DNA of 64,000 nucleotides, taken from assembly GCA_021234155.1 (NCBI GenBank), contig JAJEKV010000025.1, positions 2,751,339 through 2,815,338 of the forward strand, in the 5' to 3' direction. The notes below the pieces were generated by a model. That model was not told the origin of the DNA, made no database searches, and worked only from the letters and a program-made list of their open reading frames with translations. This stretch comes from Isoetes taiwanensis. Taxonomy: Eukaryota > Streptophyta > Lycopodiopsida > Isoetales > Isoetaceae. Positions 11,566 through 23,795 of this stretch are shown piece by piece (position 1 is the stretch's first letter; every line of letters begins with the position of its first letter). Made by a program: the position numbers and the translations under genes.

Positions 11566-12186
11566 TCCGCTTACAGCCAGGGCAGAGCAAGGAGAAAATG
11601 GTTGGCTCCGTTTCAGTCTATCGCAAGGAGAAAATGCATATGTTTTTTTTTAGGTTTAATTGTTGTTTCATCGTTTCAATTGTCTATTTTGCAGACTTCC
11701 TTTTTTATATAGTTCAATGGTTGTTTTAGGCTTAATTCTTTATTTTGCACCATTGACACATGAATGTATTTTTCTTCTCAAAAGTCGATTAGGCTTTGAT
11801 TTAGTACATGATATAGAATATTCCTGACATCAACATCTCCAATTCAAAAATGCAAAAAAAAGCTATAAAGTATGCAACACTTTATACCTCAAAAGAGGCT
11901 AACATAATTCATGAACCCCCTGGGTGCTCCACTCCTTGTGTCCCTTAGACTTCCCACGCGAAACTCGCATTGATCCCTCTGATCAGCACAGCAACATAGT
12001 GCAATTCCAATTCCTAGGTCATTTCCAAAATGATCTTAAATTGAGTTCACATCACAATCTTATAACGATTGTGGTTAGATCCATCTCCTAAAATCTAATC
12101 CAAGCAACCACGAGCTTGTAGCTATAGCAGTGTCTCCTTCATCGAGATCCATGATCCACTACCATTGCCACTTTCATTAGATGTTA

Positions 12187-12588
12187 GTGAAAACTCCAAA
12201 TATGCCCCTCAAGTTCGCAAATATTCCAAATACCCTTCAAATAAAGCATTTTTTAGAAATATAGTAATATAGTGTTTGTGGCTTCACGAACATTATAGAT
12301 TGAAATAAGATCTTTCCAACAAAATCAAATTCATCTAAATTGAAGTTGAAATTTACAAGTTATGCTCATTTTAGTTGTTTTTAGTAACGCTTATTTAGAA
12401 CACTGTAACTTGAAAATTGCAACTTAGTTTTAAATGACTCTGGATAGGTCTCATTCTCATCTATCAATTTCTTGAAGGGCAACTTTTTATTCGATCGATC
12501 AAAAAAATGTTATTCTATTTGAACAGAACCCTACTTCTGGAGGTATTTTTGAAATGTTTGCAAAAGGGTACATTTGAAATTTCCCCTA
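12187..12588. mobile_element. Inverted-repeat element with short-period ends
   Basis: The left end (GAAAACTCCAAATATGCCCC, then CGCAAATATTCCAAATACCC) is approximately the inverse of the right end (near 12540-12588, ending GAAATTTCCCC). The ~400-bp interval has no coding sequence and lies just beyond the 3' end of POLH. Style resembles 51026-51885. Class unknown. Confidence 0.4.
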
Positions 12589-12792
12589 GATGTTATTTCT
12601 TAGTTAACAACCATTAAGTCGTGTCACACATATGGCATCGTAACCCATCGTTTTATGCCAAGTGTATTCTCAATGGTTCTAATATACATAGATCCCTTGC
12701 TAGCACCTAAACTATGAATGCCAAGTTTAATAGACTCCTCATCTACACGCGTTCCCATTTCAAAAACAATGTCAAAGCAATTTTCACCTTCC

Positions 12793-15700
12793 TTATAATT
12801 TGGGGTTCTTAAAGAAATCTTCAATTTTTTTACGTTTAGTCTTAGGTAACTGCTTCTGTTGGTACATTTCACGTATCTCTAGTTGGATCTCCAAAGGGAG
12901 CTCGGAAAGTACATTCTCATCGATTTTTTGGTACTGTGGCAATAAGCTACTAGAATTAGTTTCCTTCCTTTCCCATAGATCCTTCAGCTTAAGAGAACTC
13001 TGGGTTTTGTTCGGCTTGCATAAGATACTGTTTGGACGAAATTCATGTCGGGTGGTTCCTAGTGGTTGTCCTTCTTGCTTCGTGGATGATGCCCCTTCCA
13101 CATCCAGCCTTGCTGATTCAAGGTTGTCCTTTTCCTGCATTTGCATATTCCATGCTTCTGATCCACCAGATGGATTTAGTTCTTGTGTATCTTCAGCTTC
13201 AAGATCTCTCTCACCTTCGAAGTTATCTCTATTCTCTCTCTGGTGAGAAGCATCATTTGGGAATACCGAAGTCACTTCATGGCAAGAACTTGCCTCTTCA
13301 CCCTCATTTTGGAAGTGCCCATCACAATCTGTCTGAAAAGCAGCTTCCTCAATCAAACCACAATCATTTGCAGGATTTTCTGCAGCAGTGTTACTTGAGA
13401 CTTGACTATCAACATTTGGTGCTGATGAAAAAAAACGAGTTATGCGATCTACCCCCTGCATATAGGAAGTGTTATTAACAATATCTCGATGGAATTTTAA
13501 GCGTTCTAAAACTAACCGCAGGCAAGGAAACTATGTTGGATGCAGTTATTGATAATCCATTAACCGACCAAACCCTCTGCTTTGTAGACAAATGTGGGAC
13601 TGCTGAGCAGTACTCCTTCAATCCCCGGTCAAAGAGAATGCATGCATCTTCAACGATCTTATCTTTGCCATATCTTAGAGCACATGATTTTGATGGAAAC
13701 TTCCTGCCTGCATTACTTTGCTGTGCAAATTGACAGACATATGACAATTCTACGTGAACCAACAATGACAATAGATGTATAGGCATGTGAGAAATACCAT
13801 GTGACATACAGCATGCAAGGTAAGGAGCCGCGCAGTTCGATGGTTTTGCTCCATATCCAAATCTAGGCGTTCTTGAAGCATTTCAGCAAGTTGCTTTAGC
13901 CAATAGCTAACCTGCAAAAACAACAAAAAGGAAATCACAACTATGTCGCAGAGGATAGTGCCTAGTGTTTCACATGTAGTAATATTATGGTAAAGCAAAA
14001 CAAAAGTTACAGAATCATGATCCTTCAATGCTGCTGGTCCAGAAAACGTTTTCCCACTACTATGGCTTTTTGGAAGAGTGCGCTCTTGAACCTCATCTCC
14101 GCTTATGCCCCTAGCAATTCTCCATAGCCAAGTTCTGTCAATTTACAGAAACATCATACTTATGAGCCACAAGTATCTTTCGATCACTTTTCATAAGACA
14201 TGCTTTCAACTTCGTAATAACTAAAGAGAGCTCATTTTCTAAAAGGACTTCAAACCTGCTAACAAACAAATATTTTTGGCAACTTAAAGTTCCCCAAGCT
14301 TTTGACGACTGGAAAACACCATAAATGGAACCACGTTGCATTTCACCATTTAATTAGGCAGTGCGGCCCATCATCATCATCTGTTCTTATATTCAATAGC
14401 TAGTGTTTGGCTTGCTTTTTACCTTTTTCCTTTGCTCTTATTTGAATTACAATGAAATTGATCTTTTACTATGCCTTTTGCTCTTACATCCTCCAAAGCC
14501 AGCCTTTGGAAGCAGATGCTTATTCAATAAGAAAGAAATTAATGAATCTAATCATACCCAGTGTTTGATCCATAGAGGCTTTGCAGCTTGCCTTCCGAGT
14601 ATTGCAAAAGATCACCTGCTGTCTTGACTCCCAAATCAGTCTCCAAGGCATGCCCAAGCTTGCCACCCAACTGTCCTCTAGCATGCCACCACGGAAAGAA
14701 GATCTACATGAGCATGAACCCATCCATGCAAGGCATTCCACATAAGAATAAAAAACAAGTGCTCACATCTTCCGTATAGGTAAAGACGCAAGCAAGGCAG
14801 GAACCGCGCTTGAGGAAATAACTGTTTGTTGAGAAGGTTTGTGCATACCACTAGCTAACTTTGCAAGCATCTGCACAGCCAATATATACCTCACAAGAAG
14901 TTATACAATTTTCTTCTATGCTCATCCTATGGCTTGATTGACAAATTTACCTTGTTGTGAGCAATTCCTGCAGAACAAGTGAATTGAGTTTCTGCTAAGA
15001 CTGCCATTCGTATTTCAGCAATAATGATGGCCCCACAAGCTAACAACTGGTCACCATAATCTCCATCATTTGCACAGAGCCATTTCTCTACTTCACCATC
15101 CTTGTATCAATAATTCCAATGCTTCAAATCAAAAATGCACAAAGTGAACAAAATGATAACAATGAAAGCTCAAGCATGCCATACATCAGCAAGGCCAACA
15201 ATGTGCGTCTTGAAAGCCTCTTGGTTGAAGGTGCAAACTATAGAATGCCTTTGGGAAAGATGAGTTAAGGCAGCCTCTGTGATGTCAAGATACACTTCAT
15301 CAATGGATGCTCTTTCACATCTTCCTGTACGTGCAAGAATATTTACTACCTGGGGAAGGGAAACGGTAAAGAACAAAATCTATGATAAGAAATTCAAGAT
15401 ATTTGGAATCTTCAAAAAAATATGCATAACTGAACTTGCCTCTGTTCCAGCATCTCGATAAATAGTAAGGTCAGCTTTCCCATGTGACACAGGCACTTGA
15501 ACAAGATTTATATCAGGACATAACTTCTTTGCTTCATCTCCTGCATTGACCTGATTAGAAGCTTCACACAGATATAAAGTTTGTTTGGCATAGAAACCCT
15601 CAAAAAATCTAATCATGAAGCTATCCACAAGTGCATAATTTAAAAAGGCAATCCGCTAAAGGGTCTACGCAGATTATGGCATCAAAAAGTTTGCCAGAGC

Positions 15701-17262
15701 ATGACTAGATGCATTAACCAAGCATGCTGGTACACTGTGCCAGTGTTCTATTACTCAGGCTCGTGTATCATATCCTCCGATGAGGATTAGAAAAGGTTAC
15801 TACCATTATGAAAGCTAGACAACATTGACAAGATGGAAAGAAGGTAAAGATACCGACAAAATTGCCAACAATAGACTATCATCGTTCAGGTTTGCATGCT
15901 TATGGTTACAGAAGAAAAGGGATGGGGTTCATGACAGCACAAATTTGGCAGTTCTCCAAATTAGAATATGTAAAAATAAGTGTGATATACATGTACAAGC
16001 CTGAAGGTTATCGTAGGCCATAAAAGACATAAATCTTTTGAATGTGCTCACATTCACAAGTTTGACTTCCTCCTGCTCAAATGTATATTTGATAAAACTT
16101 CGACACCTTATGCGAAACTAGTTATCCACCTATTTTTTCTTCCGTGTTCTGTCCCCACCTCATATAGTGTATAAACACCCATTAATGGTGATTAGTCTTT
16201 GAACATTTTACTGGAACTGGAAACCTTAGAAAAAAGAATCCAGTACATGGAATACTGAACTCAGTACTGCTTGTTTCCTTTTCCATCTAATCATGCCCCA
16301 AACACAGAACAACTCAGATCTGATAGGTAGGCATTGGGTACCATACACCAGCAACACATGGTTTTATACAAAAAATAGACTAATCCTATATTAGATGATA
16401 GGTATATTAGATGATATCATGTGGAATCTATTCCCACATATGATATATAATAAGCACAGATTGAACACATCTCAGTTCAAGCTAGAAAAGCATTTAATAT
16501 TAATGCATGTATATATAGCATGAATCTTTGTGGCTGACAAATTTGGCCCATTAGAACACTTACTCAGGCTCTGAAAAAACAAACCAATTTGCATATTACC
16601 GTTTGACACCAAATTGACGAGCCTCATAGCCAACAGCAATAAGCCCGCCCCCTTTCCACGAATTATATTGTACAACTGCTGTTGGCTTCCCAAGTAATGC
16701 AGAATTTTTTCTCTGCTCTACTGCAAAGTAGAAAGATAGTGTAAGGTCTTCAAGCCAAAACGATAAAGAACGTTCTAGATGTGTCTCCTATACATGACAT
16801 ATAATTCCACTGCTGGCGCAATGGTTGTGGGTATGTCAGATTACGAATCAGTAGTTTGAGATGCATCATATTGTAAGCTTCCAAAAGATTAACAAGTTTC
16901 TATCTAAAAATAATGTCATTAGAAAAACATTAATCATGGCAACAATCAACAGTGCCCTATCTAATAAGGTTTACATAGCACTAGAATGGTTCTTTGTGAG
17001 CTCAGTTGCGTTGTGAGTACTTAAGAGACTTATTGTTATGCCATGGAAACTCTGAAGTTATGTACGCTGTGCAGTTTAATGTAAAGATGAATAGAATATT
17101 GTCATTTACAGGATTGTCAATAACTAATCCCAACTCTGTTGCAGCTAAACAGACAGACTTTGCAGAAGTGATTTGAGGGTAACCTTGAACATAGAAGCAA
17201 TCGAGGTCGACGTGAGCCACGACGCGGACATCGCCGTGCCGATCAGGTCGCGCAATTGGCAT
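12793..17262 (-). CDS. POLH: DNA polymerase eta (Y-family translesion polymerase)
   Basis: Y-family polymerases copy past damaged bases such as UV dimers. Eleven exons can be joined: 17184-17262, 16600-16720, 15440-15550, 15185-15349, 14951-15100, 14767-14870, 14558-14677, 14011-14134, 13810-13911, 13517-13720 and 12793-13455. They give about 647 residues, close to plant POLH size. The first exon has AHVDLDCFYVQ (metal-binding D near 19), exon 4 has ERASIDEVYLD (catalytic D121/E122), exon 5 FTCSAGIAHNK, exon 6 MLAKLASG. The last exon starts with a PIP-like DRITRFF, and ends with a ubiquitin-binding motif (IDENVLSELPLEIQLEI, ~605-621) and a second PIP-like KKIEDFF. Exon phases agree everywhere except exon 3, which is one base short (about 15541-15550) and would shift the frame to an early stop. 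Intron 3 uses a GC donor (15438-15439). Either a mutation or an assembly error. Confidence 0.9.
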
Positions 17263-17557
17263 TTTCGCGCTCTTTCTTATTTGAAGAAGGTCGGCGCCAA
17301 GAGCAAGCCTCTGTCATCGAAAAAATGATCCAAGCACCTATTTCTTCCTTCTTCCATGGATTTACAGACCCATCATCACTGCAGCCATCCTCCGGTGACT
17401 GATCAGCCCAAAAGTTAAAATTTGGTTACAGAATAGTATTCTGGGTTCTTGCCCTTCAGCTTCACACTGCGTGTAGGCTATTCTTCCCTCCACATAAACT
17501 CTAACTTAAATTAGTTTTTGTGTATTGAGAGTATTTTGATTAAGGTAATGTCTGGCC

Positions 17558-17650
17558 CAGGCTGATAACTAGAAATGCGTGGCTTCAGTTCTACATTCAA
17601 GGTCAAGTATTTGGCCTAAGGCCTCAAATACGCACTTTTGGTTATCAGCC
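17558..17650. mobile_element. Small foldback (MITE-like) upstream of POLH
   Basis: GGCTGATAACTAGAAATGCG at 17558-17577 is inverted as CGCACTTTTGGTTATCAGCC at 17631-17650 (16 of 20 positions pair). In between is another near-palindrome, GTATTTG...CAAATAC around 17607-17631. No coding sequence. It lies about 300 bp upstream of the POLH start. Confidence 0.45.
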
Positions 17651-17721
17651 GAGGTAAAGACCGATAACCACTTATGGAGCTTATATGGGTGGAATCACTA
17701 CTTTTTCAATAGCTAGTTAGT

Positions 17722-17756
17722 AGTACTGATAACAAATGATATTAGTTATCAGTACT
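17722..17756. repeat. Perfect 12-bp inverted repeat
   Basis: AGTACTGATAAC (17722-17733) and GTTATCAGTACT (17745-17756) flank an 11-nt spacer. The CTGATAAC core also ends the foldback at 17558-17650, and an AATACT/AGTATT pair follows at about 17763-17781. Possibly nested ends of one MITE family. Confidence 0.6.
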
Positions 17757-17807
17757 CCTCCAATACTGATTATGAGTATTGCATCAATGGTGATAACTAA
17801 CAAGCAA

Positions 17808-19690
17808 GGAAGGAAGGAAGGAAGGAAGGAAGGTTCTTTTATCGTCCGCGGAGGCCAATCCGCCTATGGGACCCAAATTACACGGGTGCAGCAAGCCCGT
17901 TGCTACCCGGATTAAAAAACCCCTCCTTACGAAGGAAAAAACGTCGCAGCAACAAGCCTGCTGGCAGCTGTACAAATATACATATACATATGAATTCCCG
18001 GCACCTCAACTAGGCGCCCGGGGGCAGAGGTGAGTCCGCAGATCCAAAACCTCCTAGAGGTAGGAGCGAGGATCGAGCCCGTGGCGTCTTGAGTAGCTTC
18101 GTCGCGAGGGGCGGAACCGGTCGCACCAAGAGAATGTAAGCGAGCACGAATCGACTATAATTTGGGCAGCTCACGGAAGGCATGGCTTTCATCCTCAACA
18201 ACCCCCAGCTGGCAACACCGACAAAGCATGTCTGGCGGCGGCTCTCCAACCCAGGCCGATCTCAAGCCGAAGATGGTGGGCCCTGATTCGAATGGGCCGG
18301 GATGATCCTGCGCTTAGCCGTGGGCGGCGAGAGCCTTGGTAGAGCGGTGGGCCTCGAACGGGGGGGGTTTATATGCGGTTTGTAGTGTGCCATCTTTACT
18401 GTTCGACGCGCGGTGGTCCCGAGCTTCCCCGAAACAAGAGTCCAAGTACCCCCTCGGCCTATCTCCGTCGGCGTACGTATTGCATCTGGGCGCACCTATA
18501 TCGATCTCGTTCGGCCAGCGCCCGACCTTGGGCTCTCTTGTCCTTCCAACAAGCCTTGAGTCGTTTGCGGGCTCATTCGCCCGCAGCGGCGTAAGCCAAG
18601 TCGCGGGGGCCGAGAGTTAAGCCTATCTTTGGCCACCTTACGGAAATAAACAATGTGTCTATCGGGCGCATCTTTGTAGGGGGCATGAATCTGTCTCTGC
18701 AACAAGATCGATATGGGCGAGGGCTTGACCCCCAAGTGCCGCGTCAAAAATGCCTTCTAGACTGCTCTAAGTGGTTTCCAAAAGTAAGCCATCTGAAGAA
18801 GCTGGCTCCACCGGTGCCCAGAACAAATGTATTTGGTGGCCCCTGATCATCTGGCCTACGCCTGTATTTGTTGTTTTGCATTAGCGTCTGGGCCTTCCAA
18901 CTGCGGTCACCCGAAGGCGAATGGATGCATCCCAATACATTGAGGGGCGGAAATTCCACCCCGGGTACTTGTAGGCACGGGTGTGACCTCTACCATCGCC
19001 CACGATAAATGGCCTTAGGAGGTCTTTGGATGGCGATGAGGAGGATATGAGGACCACCTTAGTCTTGGCGGAGGTTGACCGCATGTCCGTCGCTGGCGAA
19101 TGTGTCCGGGGCATCTAGGTGTGCTGCATGCCCTTTGGTGTATGGGCCAAGAAGTCCACATCATCGCATAGATGAGCTGCAGGATGACACGGTGCAAAGG
19201 CGTATACCGAGTCCCCCCATTGGCGACAAGCCGGGCTTCCAAAAAAGTCGATGTAAAGTCAAAAGTGTGGGTGAGAGAGGACAACCTTGCCTAACTCAAT
19301 GCTCGCGGCAAATGGTTGTTCTTCCGTTTGCATGCGGCACTGTGCAACTCTCGTGCGATCTGTACCTTTGCGTTCTGCAGATCCATAGGGAGCCCCAGAT
19401 GGTGCAATCTCGCCCACAACTTTTCCCGGGTTACTGTGTCGAAAGCTTTTGCAAAGTCCACAAAACATCAGTACATGTCCTCCCGACGGTTCCTGCTGTC
19501 CTCGACCAGGGCCCTGAGTGTGAAGATGTGATCAATGGTCGAATGTCGGGGGTGGGCTTTGCACGGGTAAGTGCCGACTTCGGCGCCCTGCCCGCCCATC
19601 GGTTTTTCTTTGTTTGAGAATGCCAGCGCCGCGGCTTGGCAAAGGTGATGCGCACAGAGGGTTGCCCTCCAGTTTCTTGTGGGTAAAGTG
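17808..19690 (-). mobile_element. Decayed LINE, minus strand
   Basis: Read on the minus strand, the RT block HSTIDHIFTLRALVEDSRN is at about 19480-19550, followed after an in-frame stop by CFVDFAKAFDTV, and a degenerate palm region around 19160. Further frame pieces extend to 18000. The 3' end shows the shared tail (GGGTCCCATAGGC, GGCCTCCGCGGACG) and a (CTTC)n microsatellite at 17808-17832. The same family as the LINE copies at 1-8474. The RT block has the better consensus KAFD, but multiple frame changes kill it. GC content is visibly higher than in the surroundings. Confidence 0.8.
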
Positions 19691-20395
19691 GCTTAAATCA
19701 AACCGTGTGGAATCAAAATTTCTACTTCAAACCCCCCCACCATATCTGCCGACTCAATATTTAAATTAAAGTAGACCCCTACCATGTTCTTACAATCAGT
19801 TTGTAGATCCCCTACATTCATCTAGAAGCCCGTCTACAAGTCTCCCTCGATCGAGTTGTGTATGTAACTGAGTAGTTAAGTGTTCTCATCTATACGTGTT
19901 TTATGTCTTCATCTATAACACTGTTGGGCGAGTGGCAACGTATAGAAGAGTCGGGAAAGAACTAGGAATGAAAGTGCATACCCAATTCATTTTGAGTACT
20001 GAAGAGGGTATGTAATGTTGTATAACATTCTTTGTTGTCACAACGTCGATCATGGCATATGGTTTTTTGTAACAACTAGAGGCACTATTTCTTCGCTTCA
20101 TTTCTGAGCATGTGTATGTACTATTGTAGATATGCGAACAGTATATTTAGACAAGTTATAATTTCATGGAATGCAATGATATGAAAATAGCTTCATGTGT
20201 AAATGCGAAAGATGTTCTCAATCATATGATGTGATGTTTTTGAAAATAAAAAGTGCATGTAACTTTTTTTGTTGCATAGAGAAAGAGTAGTTTGTCTTTG
20301 GAACTTTCAAATTGACCTATTTTAGACTTTCTGAACAATACATATGGTGTTTGTGCAATAAATTTAGGTTATATATTTTTCGAATACTTGATCAT
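19691..20395. other. Intergenic, AT-rich
   Basis: Nothing recognisable. No convincing coding frame, domain or repeat; separates a LINE 5' break from family X copy 1. Confidence 0.5.
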
Positions 20396-22400
20396 GTGGA
20401 ATATGTAGCATAATAACAGGGGACTTTCTTTGTGTTTTTGTACGCTTTTCACTAAGGTTTTTCTATGATTTCGTGATGTATTCAAATGGATGTACTAATA
20501 CGTACATTTAGAGTGCACCATTTCTGAGCCATTGATTTTAGCCTTTTTTTTTTCAATGGTCAACAATCAATGGCTCACAACAAAAGCCCTTTTTTTGTGC
20601 GTGTGGTGCATAATGGTCAACAACCAATGGCTCACAACAAAAGCCCTCTTTTTATGTGTGTGGTGCATAATAATGGGCACATGAAGAGCTTGAAGGGCGC
20701 ATGAAGGGCTTGAAGGGCGCATGTAGTGCATGTAGTGCAGTTTCCCGCCGGCAACACATTTCTTATCATAACTTTTGATCCAGAGCTCTGTTTCAGATGA
20801 TTTTTATTGCGTTGGAAAGCTCTCTCCGAGATCTTTTTGATAGTGTATGATATGGATATGTTTGGTTAAGTTATCTATGCTAAAACAGCAATTTTTCGGC
20901 CGGGTTGGGCACATGAAGGGCTTGAAGGGCGCATGTAGTCTGAGTTTTTCCGCCCGGCAACACATTTCTTATCATAACTTTTGATACAGAGCTCTGTTTC
21001 AGATGATTTTTATTGCGTTGGAAAGTTCTCTCCGAGATCTTTTTGATAGTGTATGATATGGATATGTTTGATTAAATTATCTATATTAAAACAGCAATTT
21101 TTCGGCCGGATTTGGTAGGCTTTCACATCCTACCGGTGATTAATCTGAGGATTAGCTATTGGATATTGTTTTATGGCTCATTCGAATGAAGCTTGCAAAA
21201 AATTACCATATATTTTTAGATTTTGAGGTAGTTATTAAGCAAATTCAAGGCTTTTAGATCCTTGTGCTAACAAGCGAGAAAAGTTTCCCACTTTGGTTTC
21301 TCACCATAAAGAAGTGGAGGCCAAAAGGCTGCTTTGTTAAATTCGGTTGAAAAATGTTTGTGTATGGGTGTTGCAAACTTTATGACTTTCGAGAATAATG
21401 GGATCAATCTGCTCTATCTTTATGGTAAGTTTTACTTATGTTCTACTTGTTTTATTGTGATGAACTTCAAAAGCTACGGTGATGAAAGCCTCAAATGAAT
21501 TCTAGTTTTTTCTGGTTTGAATTCTAAAAAAAACTTTTTGGCGTCCCTAACACCTCGAAGGGGCCAAGGGTGGCGGTGTACCACTTTTGGAACCCTCAAA
21601 AGTACCTACAGGTACTTTTTAAAGCTGGTACTTTTGTTTTTTTCTTTCCATTAAAGTCAATCGAGAATTTTTGAATTGGGGCAATAAAAAATTTTAGTAG
21701 AGGATAACAATACTAATAGGGACTAAAATAAAAATTAATCTCAAAACAGTTCAACATGGATAAAATTAAAAAAATCCTCCAAGCGTGCTTTCACCCCAAA
21801 AATTTTTTTTTGCAAACAAACCATTAACATCCAACATTAAAATTAAATCCTCCAACACCAACAACCATTGACATTAAGAACCAAACTACCATTGACATTA
21901 ATTAACACAACCATTGGGTCTAACACATTTAAATTAAAATCCCCTTAAACCCCCCTTTGGTTTGGGTGTATATTCACGGGGGTGGCGAGAGGCGGAGAGC
22001 CCTCATAATTGTATTTTTTACGTCTGGAATCAACACCATATAGTATTAAAGCTTGAAATCTTATAGTATTTTGCGAATCTTGTTATACAGTATAGCAAAT
22101 TTTGTACTTGCATACCCCACAAACGAGGAACTTTACGTACGGTGTAGATTAAGGAATAAGGGGTGAATATGCCTATCCAACAGCTCTTGTTGCCCGGAGT
22201 CATCCCCCGTGTGAATATGCACCCAAACCAAAGGGGGTTTAAGGGGGATTTTAATTTAAATGTGTTAGACCCAATGGTTGTGTTAATTAATGTCAATGGT
22301 AGTTATGTGTTGGTTGTTAATGTCAATGGTTGTTATGTGTTGGTTGTTATGTGTTGGAGGGTTTAATTTTTATATGTTGGATGTTAATGGTTTGTGTGGA
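20396..22400 (+). repeat. Family X, copy 1 (parts A, B and foldback)
   Basis: Part A (20396-21140) begins with TAGCATAATAACAGGGGA and holds two ~215-bp internal units with GGGCACATGAAG, GGCTTGAAGGGCGCATG and a conserved ATGATTTTTATTGCGTTGG core. Part B (21140-21820) begins TTGGTAGGCTTTCACATCC. It is followed by a foldback. The same order, reversed, is at 26930-28434, and separate halves are at 52270-53048 and 58656-59396. No coding capacity is apparent; the class is unknown. Confidence 0.75.
21822..22400. repeat. Long foldback inside family X
   Basis: About 160 bp from AACCATTAACATCCAAC is repeated in inverse orientation up to GTTGGATGTTAATGG near 22395. Both arms include AACCCCCTTTGG-like and GGTGTATATTCAC-like phrases, and the loop is about 220 bp. 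Short direct duplications of GTCAATGGT/GTTATGTGTTGG occur in the right arm. The inner arms equal the MITE-like copy at 11250-11565. Confidence 0.7.
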
Positions 22401-22849
22401 TTATTGTCGATTTTCTTCCGATTTAGCTTTTAGAACAAGCATCTCTTTTGACAAGTCAAATGGCTCTTTCTCACGTCGTACTATACTAACAATTGCTTTT
22501 TCCTTTACCTTAAATATCAAAACGTGACAAAAATACCATCTTTTCCAGCATGAGTATCGTCATAACACATGCATATTCGAATAATTTGTTGGGTTGGGGG
22601 GGTGAAGTAGCTTCCTAAATAGAAAGTTTTAGTCTTTTAAGGTTGGTGGACATGGGATCAACAATGTTAGTAATCATAGGAGCAACAATGTTAGTAATCT
22701 CTCCCTTATAATATAGAATTGAAATATCCCTGGTTGTGGTTTTTCTAGTTGCTGCCCCACGTTAGGTGGTCCTGTGCTATTTTGTTTCATTGTGTTTTAG
22801 TTTTAACTTTTAAAGTTCTATGTCTGCATTGTGATAGGCCAGGTTCCAT
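22401..22849. other. Intergenic, no gene seen
   Basis: AT-rich sequence between family X copy 1 and a LINE-tail copy. A short direct duplication (GGATCAACAATGTTAGTAAT-like) occurs near 22651-22700. Nothing else supported. Confidence 0.4.
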
Positions 22850-22913
22850 TTTGGCTGCGACCCTCTGTAACGTCCCATGACTCAAGGGGGTCTTTGTGGA
22901 CGTAAAAAAGTTT

Positions 22914-22976
<63 letters not shown>
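22850..22976 (+). repeat. LINE/SINE 3' tail with (TATC)n microsatellite
   Basis: ACGTCCCATGACTC and GGTCTTTGTGGACGTAAAAAA match the shared 3' tail; the terminal microsatellite is about 16 CTAT units at 22913-22976, the longest in the window. Same 3'-end style as 9638-9735. Confidence 0.65.
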
Positions 22977-22977
<1 letters not shown>

Positions 22978-23795
22978 ATAAGAGGAAGAAACAAAAGGCT
23001 AGGTATTGAATAGTTCATATTGGTTATCGGTAAACAATTTAAGTTGAAGCACAATGATTGGGTCTAGGACGGCCTGAAGGTTCTCCTTATGAGAATGATC
23101 TATTTTGATGTTAATATCTCATCACCATACAAGAATTTTGTAAATTGGTTTTACTCTATTTATATTTCCATAAGAATCTTGAATGCTCTCCTTAGTTTAT
23201 CAGGATACTTTCTAGAAGAATAACATAGAATTATAGAGTCGTCACCTCTATTGATTGGGTGGATAGCCTTCACATAGCTAACTTACCTAACTGCTTAACC
23301 TTCTTAATGATGCTTAACCTTCTTACCGCTAGGGCTGCATTTCAAAGATTTAAATTTCCCATTTGGGCATCCGATAAAAAATCCTTTATAAAGCCTTTTT
23401 ACCTAGCAATTTGATAATCTATCACAACATAAATCAACGGTTGGCAAGAATGCAAATTCAGTGTGCATGTGAGGGTGTAAAGGTCATGTCCTTCTTGTCT
23501 TATTTAAGAATGAGCATTAATACTTGTGATTTCCCTTTGAATGCCATCTCAGCTTCTCGCCTGCCATATACATGATGCAATTATTAGAAAAGCACGAAAC
23601 AACTTAAGGAGAAAACATGATTCAGAGTAATGGCTTTTTTATCTACATTGGTAGTAAGACATCAACAAATACTAATATTGCAACTGAAATGAAAGATTTC
23701 GTATAAACTCAATTTCAAAATAGCAATATAAGGTGCAGGCATCAATAGCATCGAAATTAAGTACCACAATATTTTGTTTCAAGTGGAAGACATAC
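22977..23795. other. Gene-less stretch below the DRP5A fragment
   Basis: This is where the missing C-terminal exons of the DRP5A-like gene would be expected. I see no matching exon. AT-rich, no clear repeats. Confidence 0.4.

Noticed and set aside
12800..13478. Plus-strand frames over the last POLH exon
   Set aside because: Antisense shadows of a well-supported coding exon.
18010..19655. Multiple GC-rich open frames on both strands
   Set aside because: Explained as pieces of one frame-broken LINE on the minus strand; plus-strand frames are shadows.
22913..22976. Independent microsatellite
   Set aside because: It directly follows the conserved GGACGTAAAA end of a LINE/SINE tail, so it is treated as that element's terminal repeat.
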